64,000 nt of DNA from Rhizophagus clarus. Lineage: Eukaryota; Glomeromycota; Glomeromycetes; Glomerales; Glomeraceae. Of this stretch, positions 1-12,114 are shown in pieces. Position 1 is the stretch's first letter. Each line of letters starts with the position of its first letter. The notes beneath the pieces were generated by a model that was not told the DNA's origin, did no database searches, and saw only the letters and a program-made list of their open reading frames with translations. Position numbers and translations under genes: made by a program. Location of the stretch: contig BLAL01000059.1 of the NCBI GenBank assembly GCA_015698045.1, forward strand, positions 191,001 through 255,000. Direction: 5' to 3'.

Positions 1-437
1 TAAATTTCTTTACTCGCTTGAAATACACCCATCCATGTTCCTGTGAATCGAAATGTTAATATATAACCAGAATTCATTATCCATATAACAAATCACAATA
101 ATTACACACACCAAAAAAGTTTTATGTCAAAACGCTTTCAAAAGTAGAATCTACCTGCATATCTTTGAAAGTGTGGATTACTCGATTGAAACAATATTTT
201 TACCCTATCCAGAGGTGCAATTATCGTTTTAGCCTAAATTCGACGAAATGTTTATTAAGAATTTGAGAATTATTTTCATTTAATTCATAATTTGAAAAAA
301 AAAGGTACACATACCACACAACCAGCAACACCGCCTGCAACACCGGATCTAAATATATAGCACAGACTTCTCTTATTATGATATCGGCGTTTCGTTCTTA
401 AAGCATCCGCTTCTTGAATAATAGGTGGTGTTGACAT
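1..437 (-). CDS. Mitochondrial carrier, CoA-transporter type (Leu5/SLC25A42-like), N-terminal part
   Basis: This is the 5' part of a mitochondrial carrier family gene that runs off the left edge. Three exons read cleanly on the minus strand: 437-315, 233-155 and 40-1, joined by GTATGT and GTAGAT donors and TAG/CAG acceptors with matching phases. The protein begins [18 protein letters not shown], enters helix 1 ([15 protein letters not shown]) and carries the carrier signature [10 protein letters not shown], the Px[DE]xx[KR] motif of solcar repeat 1. A matrix-facing stretch then leads to [10 protein letters not shown]. The carrier fold is certain from the motif. The CoA/PAP substrate is inferred from resemblance of the N-terminus to fungal Leu5 and animal SLC25A42/SLC25A16, which import CoA across the inner mitochondrial membrane. 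Another nucleotide carrier is possible because repeats 2 and 3 are missing. The initiator ATG lies 198 bp from the divergent NMNAT start. Confidence 0.85.
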
Positions 438-635
438 TGCTGAAAGTAACCGTTATTAACATTATTAATCATGTATATATTTAGTAACTCACGTGGATAT
501 ATCATCACATGATTAGTCACGTATAAATCTATAATTATTAGTCATTTATTACACGTACAGCTTACTATAATTACTATGGTAATCAATCGATATAAATGAT
601 CAGTGTTACTTCCTTTTCTCTCCGAACAAAGCACC
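438..635. promoter_or_regulatory. Divergent promoter between carrier and NMNAT genes
   Basis: A 198-bp spacer separates the two divergent start codons, so both promoters must lie here or overlap the transcribed leaders. It contains a CACGTG hexamer (490-495), the core of Cbf1/bHLH sites in fungi, and a second half-site, GTCACGTA, near 515. No clear TATA box is distinguishable in this AT-rich sequence. Regulatory use of the hexamer is inference. Confidence 0.4.
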
Positions 636-2201
636 ATGTCTTCAACTAAAAGTAATGGCATTGTTAAAAAAACGCATTTACCCTCTCCTTCAGCTACTGA
701 GTTAGAAGAAGATGACCCATCTGTTAAGCTTCAGCCCTCGGATCTTAAAGATTATTTTTTTCCGGCGCATAGGCTTAAAACACAACTCGAAGGTATGTTT
801 CTCCCTTCGTCTTAAAAGTCATAAATGAGTTACTAGAATGAAATAAAGTTTTATTTTACTACATTAAAATAACACGTGCATACGAAAGTTGCTTCTTTAC
901 CTGAGAGTAAACACGTGAAAAAATTTGAAAACTTCATTATTTTTACAACCATGGTAGTTTAGAAGTAATTTTTTTTTTCTTATCGTATTTTGTTCGATTT
1001 AACTCTTTTTTTTACAGAATTACGTTTTAATTAATTCAAGGTAGTATACCAATTAGTAATTATTGGGAATTGCATCCTCAATCAAAAACTCAGCAGATGA
1101 CACGAAAGAACCTGTTGTTATAGTTGCGTGCGGGTCATTTTCACCGATCACGTATTTACATTTACGAATTTTTGGTAATTATTATTATTTCAACTGCATA
1201 TTAAATTTTGATATTTTATTACGAATGTATTTGAATTTAAAATATATGTAAACGATGTTTTATATCAAAATTCTCTACAGAAATGGCAAAAGATTACATC
1301 CTCGAGAATACGAATTTTGAAATTGTGGGAGGGTATTATTCCCCCGTATCAGACCACTATCAAAAAGAGGGTCTAGCGCCGTCTCATCATAGAGTTCGCA
1401 TGGGTGAACTTGCAGTAGAGCGAACTTCTACTTGGTTGATGGTTGACGCATGGGAGAGTCTTCAGTCCGAATACACTAGAACAGCACTGGTCCTCGATCA
1501 CTTTAATGAAGAAATAAACATCAAACGTGGCGGAATCATGTCGAATGGTGAATTGGTTTATCTAATTTCATTTAGGTCCTTATATTTGTATTAAACAACT
1601 AATAATGTTTTAATTTAAAGGTAAATATCGACATGTGAAAGTTTTACTACTTGCTGGTGGCGATTTGATTGAATCTTTCAAAACTCCTGGTCTCTGGTCG
1701 GACGATGATGTATGTATGCTTGTTATGCGTTATATAGAATAGAAACTGCTTTATTGACATGTTTTTATGTTTTTTATATAACGTTCATAATCTCACGACA
1801 TGATAGCTTCATCATATTGTTGGTGATTATGGATGTCTAATTGTTGAAAGAACTGGAGCTGATGTTTGGGGCTTTTTACTAAGCCACGATATACTTTACC
1901 AACACAGAGTATGTACTTTTTTTTCAACTATTTATTCAGTTCCGACCTAATTATAATTATAATTATAATTATTATATTTAAGAAAAATGTTTATGTAATT
2001 AAACAATTAATATATAACGATATCAGCTCAACGAAAGTGCGGTATGTGTTTTTCATTCATACAAATTAATATCATCATCAATTTAAATTAAGTGTTACTT
2101 TGTTTTATAGATTATTTGTGAAGCGTGGCATGTCTATAAAATACCTTCTTCCTAATTCTGTTATTAAGTACATTCAAGCATATGGATTGTATGCTACTTA
2201 A
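636..2201 (+). CDS. NMNAT: Nicotinamide/nicotinate mononucleotide adenylyltransferase
   Basis: This enzyme joins NMN or NaMN with ATP to make NAD or deamido-NAD, the last shared step of NAD synthesis. I read seven exons: 636-792, 1094-1174, 1281-1547, 1621-1709, 1807-1908, 1983-2041 and 2111-2201, giving 281 residues. Key family blocks appear in order: VVIVACGSFSPITYLHLRIF (nucleotide-binding GSFxPxTxxH, the class signature), YYSPVSDHYQK, LAPSHHRVRM, RTSTWLMVDAWES, VKVLLLAGGDLIESF, LWSDDD, LHHIVGDYGCLIVERTG, and the C-terminal ISSTKVR plus YLLPNSVIKYI, which corresponds to the ISxTxxR ATP-binding motif. The start at 636 is the first ATG in frame. The exon 2 acceptor is ambiguous by 3 nt (1093 or 1096), which adds or removes one alanine. 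An 80-residue lead before the Rossmann core is acidic and probably disordered. The family assignment is secure. Confidence 0.96.
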
Positions 2202-4182
2202 TTTATGTAAGTTTTATTCCCTTTAAAGAGATTATTCCTTCCTTATTGGTATACATATGAAGTATTATGATTAACAGTTAATATTTATATATTTTCCAAT
2301 TTAATTGTCATTTTTACTTCTTTAATAAATTCTTTTAACTAATTGTTATAAATACATTATACACTCCTGCTTAAAAAAGACAAAAATATTAATTTCTTCA
2401 CTTTGATACTTGGAGTGCAGTTCCCGATAACATAAAATTGCCATTCTGAAGATTCTGTAATACGATCAGACTAGATCGGATAGTGACTAGTCGGGCTATG
2501 GCATATAGTGGTACTGCAGATCAACCGCCCATTTAATAACCAATCAGCCATCAAATATTATACTTATTATTAAATATAGTACATGGTGAGAGATCATTAT
2601 AATTATCAAAAACATTTTATCTTTGATAGCGACTAAAGCGTCTAGAAATGGCGGTCTGACAGTCTAAACCTATCTTTCCGATGAAAATTGTTTCTTCACA
2701 TGAAAGTGTTTATTCGTTAAAATATCTTAATATTTTGAACGATTACATGAAGAATATTTATATTCCGCTGTTTTCCGAATTGCTGAATAGATTATCAATT
2801 AATTAGCTATTGGATTTCCTGCTTTATCTTTTTTGGGTACTTTCTATTAAAATAGGAATTTCTATTTATATTATAAAGAACCATGGACTAAGATATTTTA
2901 CCTAATCAGGTTCATTACCTAAAAACATCTAGTAAACATCTGTCGAAGTTACTGCGTCTGCGTTTTAATTATTAGGAAAAAATTGCGATATTACGGCATA
3001 CGCCATGCCTTCAACACTGCCTTAACCGTAATTGACAGCACTTATGATCATTCAACAGCGCCCTTGCCTTTTTTATTGTTTCAATGAAGCAATCAAAAAC
3101 GGACACAGATATAGAAATAAGGTTAATCTGCATTTTTACTGAATTTTTTTGGAGGGTCATTTGATACAACTTTAATGAAATCTCGGTGATCTCACGTGAT
3201 ATTAACTTCGAGAGTCAACTCAAATCACGATTTGTGTTATTAATTTGCGGCATAATTATCTTTAGTATGAATAAATGTAACCCCGGATTAGTTTGCTAAT
3301 TTGCAAGTTAAGCAAGTTTTTCTACTTGATGTTGACTCTTGCTCAAGGTGTACACAATTCTTTTCTATAATAACTAATACTTATATTAATTTTTATTTAT
3401 TAGATAATGTATTATATTATTAATTTTTATGATATGAAACTTTTAGATAGATATTACTAAAGATAATAAATTAATTTTATAATAAAAAAAATTAGTTACA
3501 ATAATAAAAATACTTAAAAGTAAAATAAATCAATTATACATTTATTAAAAATATAAATTATTAGTTCTTATATTCATTTAATCTAGTGGCAGATTATTCA
3601 TTTTTTTTTTAAAAAAAAAAATATATATATATATATATTTATAAAAATAAAAATCAATTTTTCATAGTTATTGTTTTATTTAATTTTTTCTATAAATAAA
3701 AATCCTTTTGCAATTTTATTATTTAGACTTTTATATAATCATCCAATTGATTCTGCAAAAACCGAATATAACTATATAAAGGTTTATAAAAATAGGTATT
3801 ATAAAAATGTGTTTTAATATAAATTTAGAAACGTATATTATCAATATCTCATTGTTGCCTAAAGGTACATTTTTTTGAAATGTTCTAACTATTCCAATTC
3901 GGAATTAAATAAATTTTTTAATTATATAATTTACCAACAATTGGGCTTTTTTAAATTTTAAATGCCATTTGTATCACTATTTTTTTCGTTACTTTTAGCA
4001 TTATTCTTTATACTCCAACTTGATTAATAGTCATTTCAAATTTTTTTTTATGAACAATTACTTTGTTCGTATAGAAGACTAGATCATCATCAGGGCGTTC
4101 AGTTTAAGGATGATAATATATATCATCACTATATAATATTATTATTTTGCTCCACTAAAAATGTTACTGTAATACGATGTAG
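2202..4182. other. Intergenic, AT-rich, no gene seen
   Basis: About 2 kb without a convincing reading frame. A slightly less AT-rich block (2440-2660 and 2930-3350) contains short TTACGGCATACGCCATGCC-like words, similar in flavour to the TAATGCC-rich sequence near 26.4 kb, so it may be old repeat debris. A (TA)n run sits at 3621-3640 next to a T9/A10 block. No tRNA or rRNA was recognised. Confidence 0.5.
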
Positions 4183-4192
4183 ATCACGTGAT
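4183..4192. promoter_or_regulatory. Palindromic ATCACGTGAT site
   Basis: A perfect 10-bp palindrome with a CACGTG core lies 114 bp upstream of the start codon at 4306. CACGTG is the binding core of Cbf1-type bHLH factors in fungi. Function here is inferred from position and symmetry only. Confidence 0.35.
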
Positions 4193-4305
4193 AATAAATT
4201 GTAGTACGTATAACTGATTCAATCTAAAATTTAAGTCATTTTCTTCCTTTCAATTATTTCACAATCATTTTTTTTTATATCTTGAAAAAGATTTAATTGT
4301 TAAGC

Positions 4306-5439
4306 ATGGATGATGACCGAAGAAGTCGTACTAGTACAGGTAGTGGTAAGTTAATTTTCTTCTTTCGTTACACAATTATATATTCATACAAAGCAATTAA
4401 TCACATGAAAACCAATAATCTTTAGCACCAACTACGTTTAGCAATGCTAAACCAAAAACTATGGATCCTATTCGTATAGAATGTAAAAAGATTGAAATCA
4501 AACCTACGAGAGCATCTCTTGATACTTACACTGACGTAAAATTGGGTGTATCATTTTCTTATTCTACTCGTGAGATGTGCTTGCGTTTGAACGAGTTAAA
4601 AGATAAAATTTGCATCCCTTATGATCAGGTATATAAGGATTTGTTTACTTTGATTTTCTCGAAGATTGATTTTTTCTTTCTTTTAGGTGACTGGATTCAG
4701 AATTGCCGAATATAAAGAATTAGAAGTCTCACTCATACCTAACTTTAATAGAAGGGTAACATCATTGTTTAATTATATATAAAACATCAATATATCTTAA
4801 TTCTTTTCTGATTATATAAAAAAGTTTTATCAAAACGAAATTGAGATAAAAGGTGATCCATCAAATGGTCTGTTAGAGAAAGCGACATCATTGCTTTTTA
4901 TACCCTGTCCGTTTGTCACCCTTAACACATTAGTTTCTGTTGAAGCGGCTATTGGAAGGTACAGATCTGAAATATTTTTAAATAATAAAGACTCAGGTCC
5001 AATTTCAAATCCTCAGGTATGTATGATTTTGATGCGATCACAAGTATTGTAAATAAACTTTCTCTCATTCATTTGTAATTTTAATTATTAGAGCAATAAT
5101 TCTAATTTAAATAATGAGGTATGCTAAAAAGTTCTTTTTTTTCATAACATTTAAATTAAATATTTATTTAAATTTTAATTATCTTTTTTATAGATATATG
5201 TGAGATTTTACTTGAATGTAGAACGTGGAGGAGTTATCGTTCCGCAAGATATTAGTTTTAATGGAATTATACAGGCTATTGCAAGCAGGTTTGATTTTCA
5301 ACTTAGTCATGAACGCGTATCTTATAAAAATGGAGCGTACGACGTGATTGCTATTAGAGATGAAGAAGATTGGAAGGTTGCTAAATGGGAAACAAAACAT
5401 TCTGACAAAGCCGGTGTGATGGATCTTTATTTATTTTGA
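4306..5439 (+). CDS. PB1-like domain protein of unknown function
   Basis: Six exons (4306-4345, 4426-4628, 4687-4755, 4825-5016, 5092-5118, 5194-5439) give a 258-residue protein; every junction is GT-AG and in phase. The N-terminus (MDDDRRSRTSTGSGAP) is polar. Residues about 28-160 form a mixed alpha/beta region without a motif I know. The last ~80 residues (VRFYLNVERGGVIVPQDISF, then LSHERVSYKNG, then IAIRDEEDWKVAKWET) resemble a PB1 domain: an early basic strand, a central YKN turn, and an acidic RDEEDWKVA block where OPCA motifs carry D/E residues. PB1 domains make head-to-tail heterodimers in NADPH oxidase regulators, polarity scaffolds and MAPK modules, so a scaffold role is a reasonable guess and no more. 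Exon 5 is only 27 nt. The existence of the gene is well supported; the function is not. Confidence 0.8.
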
Positions 5440-5811
5440 GGATTAAATATTTGTAAATCGATATTGTGTTATATTTGTAGATAAGTTGCGAACAATCAAT
5501 CAATCCATGACACATTTATTAAGGAATTTACAGATGAAAATTAATGGAATACATAAAAAAAAAAAAATTATTTCCAAATATTTTTACAAAGAACATATTG
5601 AATTTTGGATCAATTGGAACAGAGGAATTTTTATTTTTAAGTGAATACAGTATATTGTTAATTTGAAATTTAAGTATTTCCAATAACTTCTCAGAAGATT
5701 GGAGGGTTCATGAGATTATAATTTTTTAAAATGAAGATTGATAACTTGAGGTTATAAACATTGTATTGTTCTATTAAATCTTCTATACCAAATCTTTCTT
5801 GTAAATGATGA

Positions 5812-6574
5812 TTAGACAGGGCTGTACTCAGGTTGTTCAGTTAATAAAGTCTCCATTGGTTGAAACATTGGTCTATACTTGTTTACACCTTTATCTTTTA
5901 ATATGCCTGTAATACCACCCTTAATAAATTCACTCCATGTAACCCATTCCCAGCATTCACATTTATTTGGCTCCATCACCTTTAATATAGGTTGTTATTA
6001 TGAACTTATGCTAAATTAAATTCATTACAACATAACAAAAGATCATTCTTACCACTGGTTCCGCATTCTCATTTGTAACTTCAGCTTTCATATAAATATC
6101 TACATAATGTTTATTTTCGTGAAGTATTATATCATTAGTTACAGTCTGATATGTTATATTCTTTATCTCAAGATTCGTTTCTTCTAAAACTTCTCCTATT
6201 TTTAAAAGATAAAATTAATACCAAATAAAAAATTTATATCTATTAAAAAAATCAATAAATACGTTTTGCGCAATCGTTGAATGATTCTCCAAATTCCAAA
6301 TGCCCTAAATAAAATAAATTAAATGACGAATACAATAATTGTCTCGTGTAAAGAAAGGCTCTTTTTACCTCCAGGAAGATTCCAAGTTCCTAACATATTA
6401 AAAAACAAAGTTAAATAATGGCAGATTCAATAAAAATTAATTTTTATTAAACTTACCAGGGCAATGACTCCCCTTTCGCTTTCCAATAAGAAATTTATTA
6501 CCACGAATAACGAAAACACCCACACCTACGCGAGGATGATTACAGGAATATTTAGGTGTCGATGGGAGAGACAT
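5812..6574 (-). CDS. Nudix hydrolase, NUDT15/MTH2-like
   Basis: Five exons on the minus strand (6574-6457, 6389-6369, 6304-6263, 6195-6053, 5979-5812) give 163 residues. The Nudix box is complete: after GGHLEFGE come seven residues and then REVLEETNLEI, matching Gx5Ex7REUxEExGU with the metal-binding glutamates present. The N-terminal VGVGVFVIRGNKFLIGKRKG and the later EPNKCECWEWVTWSEF follow the NUDT15 pattern closely. NUDT15-type enzymes hydrolyse nucleoside di/triphosphates such as oxidised or modified dGTP; the exact substrate cannot be read from sequence. Exons 2 and 3 are tiny (21 and 42 nt) and split the Nudix box, so a six-frame scan would miss the gene. The start is the ATG 377 bp from the divergent VPS53 start. 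No targeting signal is visible, so it is probably cytosolic. Confidence 0.93.
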
Positions 6575-6951
6575 TTTATATGAACGAGCGCGAAGGGCGC
6601 GTTTGGGTCAATTGGGTGGTATGAACGGACGCGTTTGGGTAGTGAAATTCTATTTGTCAACGTAATCACATTGAACGCCACATTAAATATCGTAACGCCG
6701 CATTCAATGTCATAATCCTGGTGAGTCTTTTTTAACTGAAATTATGGACTCTCAATGAGATCAGTGTGAGATCGTTGATATTAAAACTGAAAAAAACTGA
6801 AAAAAATATAAATAAGTTTAAAAATGGCCTTTTTAAAGCTTACAATACTCTCTTTATTGTTCGTAGTTGTAATGTTGATCAAATAAAATAAGCCACACTG
6901 ATTTTAAATAAAATCCAGGATCAGCAGAAAATGTGATTTATATTCTTAATC
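6575..6951. promoter_or_regulatory. Divergent promoter between Nudix gene and VPS53
   Basis: A 377-bp spacer between divergent starts, unusually rich in CpG for this window. The decamer GCGTTTGGGT occurs twice (6599-6608 and 6631-6640), each after a TGAACG word, and an AACGCC[A/G]CATT word occurs twice around 6674-6705. Repeated words in a divergent spacer suggest factor sites, but none matches a motif I can name. Confidence 0.35.
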
Positions 6952-8621
6952 ATGTTATCAAATACCGTAAATGATAATTTGCAAGAAAACAATGAAAATT
7001 CATTTCAAGAAGATTTTAATAATGATATTATTAAATTTCCACCAGAATTGGAGGATTCAATTAGTAAAATATTAAAAACAAATGATCCTATAGATAATAG
7101 TGATTTTAATCCAATTGAATATCTTAATAAAATGCTTCCAAATGGTAAATAAATTTATTACTTTTTTAAAAAATTATAAACTTTTAATAAATTATATTTA
7201 TATTTTTTTTTTATATAAAGAACATGCATTGGCTTCAATTGATGAAACTACAAAACGACTTCAGCATAAGATGCGTCAATTGGAAGGAGAAATTCGTGAA
7301 CTTACTAGATTACAAACAAACGGTGGTCAACAAGGAAATGAAAAAATAGAAGAAGCGAAAAGAGCTATCGAGGTACTTATTGAACAATTAATAATAATAA
7401 TTTATTGTATGTATTATATCAGATGTCCCAAAAAAAAAAAAAAAAATTTGTTGATAATCTAGGAATTATTTAAAAGAATTAGAGAAATTAAAGATAAAGC
7501 TACTCAATCCGAAGTTATGGTACAAGAAATCACTAAAGATATTAAATCATTGGATTATGCAAAAAGGCATTTGACTATTTCAATTACTGCTTTAAAAAGA
7601 TTACAAATGTTAGGTAAATAAACAATTTGCAGATTTTTTTTTTATGTAATAAATTAAATATATGTATGTCTATGTCTCTTTATTTCATAGTCACAGCAGT
7701 AGATCAATTGAAAATAATGGCACATATGAAACAATATAAGGAAACTTCACAACTTTTACAAGTAGGTCATGCCTTTTTTTTTAAAAAAAAATGAATTTTT
7801 TGACTAATACTGTTGTTAATAATTTTTGACTAACACTGTTATTAATAATGGTTGGCTATATTGTTATTAATAGGCAGTTTTACAACTTGCATCATATTTT
7901 AAAACCTATAAAAGTATAAAACAAATAGCTGAATTATCAATTTCCATAGTTACTTTTCAAAATGAATTAAAGAAGCAAATATTTGAAGATTTTGAATCAA
8001 GGTACAAAATTTACAAAAATAAGTTATAATTTATAGTTCTTTTAAAAAAAAAAATTTTAACGAAAGGGATTTTTTTTTTTTTTTAAAAAAAAAAAAAAAT
8101 TATTGATTTAGCTTTGCTTCAGATGGAAATCTTACAGTCCAAACTGCACCTCTTGGTGACGCTTGTCTGGTCATAGATATTATGGGACAAGATGTGAAGT
8201 AAGACATATTTCTTATTTAGGCCGTTACAATCTAAAAAATAGTCATAATCACTCCCTTAAATCCTTCCATTTGATTTAATATCTAATATTAAGGAACATT
8301 CCTTCCAATTTTTTTAATTCCATTATGAAAAAATTCTTCATTATATATAATGTGGTGGTAAAAAATCGAGATCACATTGGAGCGCAAATTGTAAATTGGA
8401 TCATTGTTTTGAGAAAATGTTGTAATGGTCTTATAAAAGAATTTTTTTAGACGAATTTAATTAAATTATTTTCTAATTAATAGGAATCAACTTATAAATT
8501 GGTACTGTGAGAGACAGTTAAAAGAATATAAAAGGATATTTCGAGGAAGCGATGAGGTATTTCCATATTAAAAAGTAGAAATAATTCTAAAGCCTTTCAT
8601 CTTATTTATTATTATTTATTT

Positions 8622-8656
<35 letters not shown>

Positions 8657-10404
8657 TGCATCACTTGATAATACATCAAGAAGATATGCATGGATAAAAA
8701 GAGTTTTAAAAAATTTTGATGAAGAACATGCTGATATTTTCCCCTTACATTGGAATGTTAGTGAAGTCCTTTGTAGTAAATTTTGTGAAATAACCAGGTA
8801 AAATTTATAGATGATTTAATGTGTTTATTGTTCAACACTTCAACTAATTATAGTAACTTATAATTATTTTTTTAGGGAAGATTTGGTTAAAACTCTTTCG
8901 CGCGCTGGAAATGAATTGGATGTTAAAACTTTGCTCAAAAATTTACAATTAACGCTTGAATTTGAAAATCAATTATTGAAGCGTTTCGCGTATATGGTAA
9001 ATCACCTAAATATGTATTGTATTCATTTAAATGTTAATATTAACAAAAGACCGTTTACAGGAGAGACCACCTCAAGCCTCAGAAAATTCCTCAATTAAAT
9101 ATAACTTCAATAAAAGTATTTCAATATCTTTCGAACCATATCTTGGACTTTATATAGATGCTGAAGACAAGTTACGTGTATTAATAACATTTCCTATTAA
9201 GTTTTAATTTTTCTCATTGAAAAAATTTTTTTTAGAAATATAGCAGAGATGATTTCAACATATCGTACAGAACCAATCTCTGATGACGATAATTCATCAG
9301 TATTACAATCTAGTACAGAATTATTTATATATTATAAAGAAACAATAGTTAATTGTTCAAAACTATCAACACGTAAACCATTTTATGATTTATGTAATAC
9401 TTTTGCAAAATGGCTTCGTATTTATGCTAGTGATGTTTTAATTGGGAGAATACCAAGGTTTGTACTTGATTTGTTTCGTCTATTTTTATAAAATATATAC
9501 TTATTTGTTTGATTTAGGGGTAATATGTCGCGTGATGAATTGAAATTGATTTGCTTAATTTTAAATACGGCTGATTATTGTTATAATACGATTTCTCAAG
9601 TAAGTATTTTAGATAATTTCAACAACTTAATTGAATATAGTTAAAAATTGTTCCTTTTTATTATTTAGTTGGAAGATAAATTAAAAGAAAAAATTGAGGA
9701 AGAATACAAAGAAAAGATTAATTTTGATGGTGAACGAGAGGGTTTCTTAAAGTAAGATTAAAATGATGACATGATTATATTTAACGACATATTAAAACAT
9801 TAAAATCAATTTTTTTTTTAGTGTTGTAGCTACATCAATTAAATCATTAGTAAAAGGAATTGAAACTTGTTATGAGCCATCATTAACAGCTATGACCAGA
9901 TTACCTTGGAGTAATCTAGAATCAGTTGGTGATCAATCGGAATATGTTACTTCGTTTCATAGTACATTAAGACTTTGCATTGTTAGTGTACATAAAGATA
10001 TCACCAATAATCGGTATTTTAGATCATTTTGTGATAAATTTGTAGAGTAAGTAAAAAATAAATATTTTGATTAGACTTTCTTTTCTTTTTCGAGACATTA
10101 AAGTTAATTTTTTTTTTATTTATAGGTCATTTGTATCGAAAATTATAAATAACTTATCAAAGTGTAAACCAATATCAGAAGTTGGAGCAGAACAAGTAAT
10201 ATAATATTTATTTAAAGTCTTGATTCCATGCTCTAGTTATAAACCTTAATAACAATAATTATATTACAGATGCTACTTGATATTCATGCATTGAAAACAT
10301 TTATATTAGAAATGCCAACTATGGGAATGGAAAATTCGGCACCACCATCAACAACGTAAGTACTTTATTTGATAAAATCTCAAAAGCACAATATTAATAA
10401 ATAA

Positions 10405-10446
<42 letters not shown>

Positions 10447-11013
10447 CTAGATTTACTAAAATCGTAAATAAAGGAATCGGTAAAATTGAAACTATATTAA
10501 AAACGATCCTTACACCACATGATCCACCTGAAGGATTAATTGAAAATTATATATTATTAATTGGTGATAAAAATATTAGTAATTTTCAAAAAATATTGGA
10601 GCTCAAGGTATAGTATTATAATTCAAATAATTCGAACAATTCAAATATTAGAGATGTGCATTTTTTCTTAAAAAATTTGTTTCAAATAGGGATTAAAGAG
10701 GAATGAACAACAACAATTAACCGAACAATTTCAACAACGGGCTGCAGATGATACAACATTATTGGAAAATTCAAATATATTATCATCAATTACTATATCA
10801 CAATTTAATACACCATCGTTACCGACAGCATTCCCAGCATTATTTAATCCTTCATTGTCAGCAAGTAATACAAATAATTTAACATCTCTTAACACTGGTA
10901 ATTCTAATACAACTGATAAAAGTGCGGCTAATAAATTTAATGAGAGTGTAAAAAAGATTATGAGTGGAGGTTGGCGTAGAACAGACTCCAATAAAAAAGA
11001 TGAAGAAAAATGA
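6952..11013 (+). CDS. VPS53: GARP/EARP tethering complex subunit Vps53
   Basis: Vps53 is a core subunit of the GARP tether that captures endosome-derived vesicles at the trans-Golgi, and of EARP at recycling endosomes. Eighteen exons (6952-7144, 7221-7372, 7463-7613, 7691-7761, 7874-8001, 8112-8198, 8484-8556, 8655-8797, 8876-8996, 9061-9170, 9236-9457, 9518-9599, 9669-9751, 9822-10046, 10126-10195, 10270-10355, 10451-10607, 10690-11013) sum to 825 residues, the usual length for the family. Diagnostic blocks: [20 protein letters not shown], then [15 protein letters not shown], a coiled coil with [47 protein letters not shown], and [15 protein letters not shown]. The C-terminus ends in a low-complexity N/S/T tail and GGWRR. 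Several introns hold long T-run/A-run blocks immediately before the acceptor. The family assignment is confident; individual splice sites are inferred. Confidence 0.95.
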
Positions 11014-11115
11014 AAAAGTAATATAAAATTAAGGAGACATAGAACGTAGATAAACGGTAGATATAATAGAAATTAATATATTATTATACATATATATATT
11101 TTAATGATTTATTTA

Positions 11116-11208
11116 TTACATTTCTTCTTGCTTTTCATTTAACCAAAAACAAGCTAAAATAAATAAAAATATGAATGAAGTAAACAAATAAATTTCATAA
11201 TCAGACAT
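11116..11208 (-). CDS. Candidate 30-residue single-TM microprotein
   Basis: A short ORF encodes MSDYEIYLFTSFIFLFILAC and a further ten residues ending in EKQEEM: an acidic N-terminus, one membrane-length hydrophobic segment and a charged tail. The layout resembles tiny ER membrane subunits such as Ost4, but I see no diagnostic residues. It converges on the 3' end of VPS53, 102 bp away. In AT-rich DNA a hydrophobic ORF this short can arise by chance, so this is only a candidate. Confidence 0.2.
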   Translation of the reverse strand: MSDYEIYLFTSFIFLFILACFWLNEKQEEM

Positions 11209-12114
11209 TTTATTTTTACGAATTATCGTTTTTAAAGAAAATTTCCAAACTACAAATCTTTTCACACGATAAATATAAATCTAGTTTAGTTAATCAAGAT
11301 GATATGATAACATCAATCGTTTTTTTCTTTCAATGAATAATGAATGAATGACTGAATGCATAATCAAATCTAGAAATGATAACCAAGTATCCAATGAACT
11401 AACATTGTGTTTCCCGCTACAAAACCATCTACAAACTACAGTATCTCCTTACAACCTTATCACCAATAATATTTGTTACAACAATATTATCCTATTTCCC
11501 TGAAACCTATTTCCCTAAATTAATATGCATTTTTCATTTGGAACAAAGTTTGAAGATTTAAAAGTTTTCGGCATTTCGGCATATCAGGGATCATCATATT
11601 TCGTGTCAAGAATATCAAGAATATCGACAAATCGGCAATATCAAGGTTTAATATTGTGCAATATTAGTACAAACTACAGTACATACAGATCAAATAGATC
11701 AAAATTAAGGTCAGAACTTCACAGATACTCCACAGTCACAAACTTCACAGTCCATCTCTCTTTACACGTAGATGAGTTAGTGATGAGTTTATGATGTAAA
11801 TCAGAACTAATCAGATAATGCAATTCCACGTTTTTTTTTTTTTTTTCGTTTGTTGATTATTAGGTTGAATCAACAAATAAAAAATATTTGATTGGATATA
11901 AATTGTTTTTCCGACCGACTTTCTTAACATTGTTTACAAGTAGTAACTACGTAAATCTAGAGTCATCTTATTTACCACATATGAGATAAATGCCGACATT
12001 AAACTATATCAGGTAAATTTCACTTTTAAAATATAAATTAAATTAAAAAAAAAAATGATTTTTTTTTTTTTTTTTTCCCATAAACATTTTTTCCCCTCCC
12101 CCCCCCCCAAAAAA
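11209..12114. other. Intergenic region upstream of F-box gene
   Basis: No gene recognised. A region at 11520-11800 carries short repeated words (AGAATATCAAGAATATCGACAA and similar) and an open frame that does not look coding. The end of the region holds a T17 run and a C10 run just before the F-box start codon (12061-12108), a homopolymer-rich leader. Confidence 0.5.

Noticed and set aside
11525..11794. 89-codon frame with SRISRISTNRQ
   Set aside because: Derived from short repeated AGAATATC words; no conserved features.
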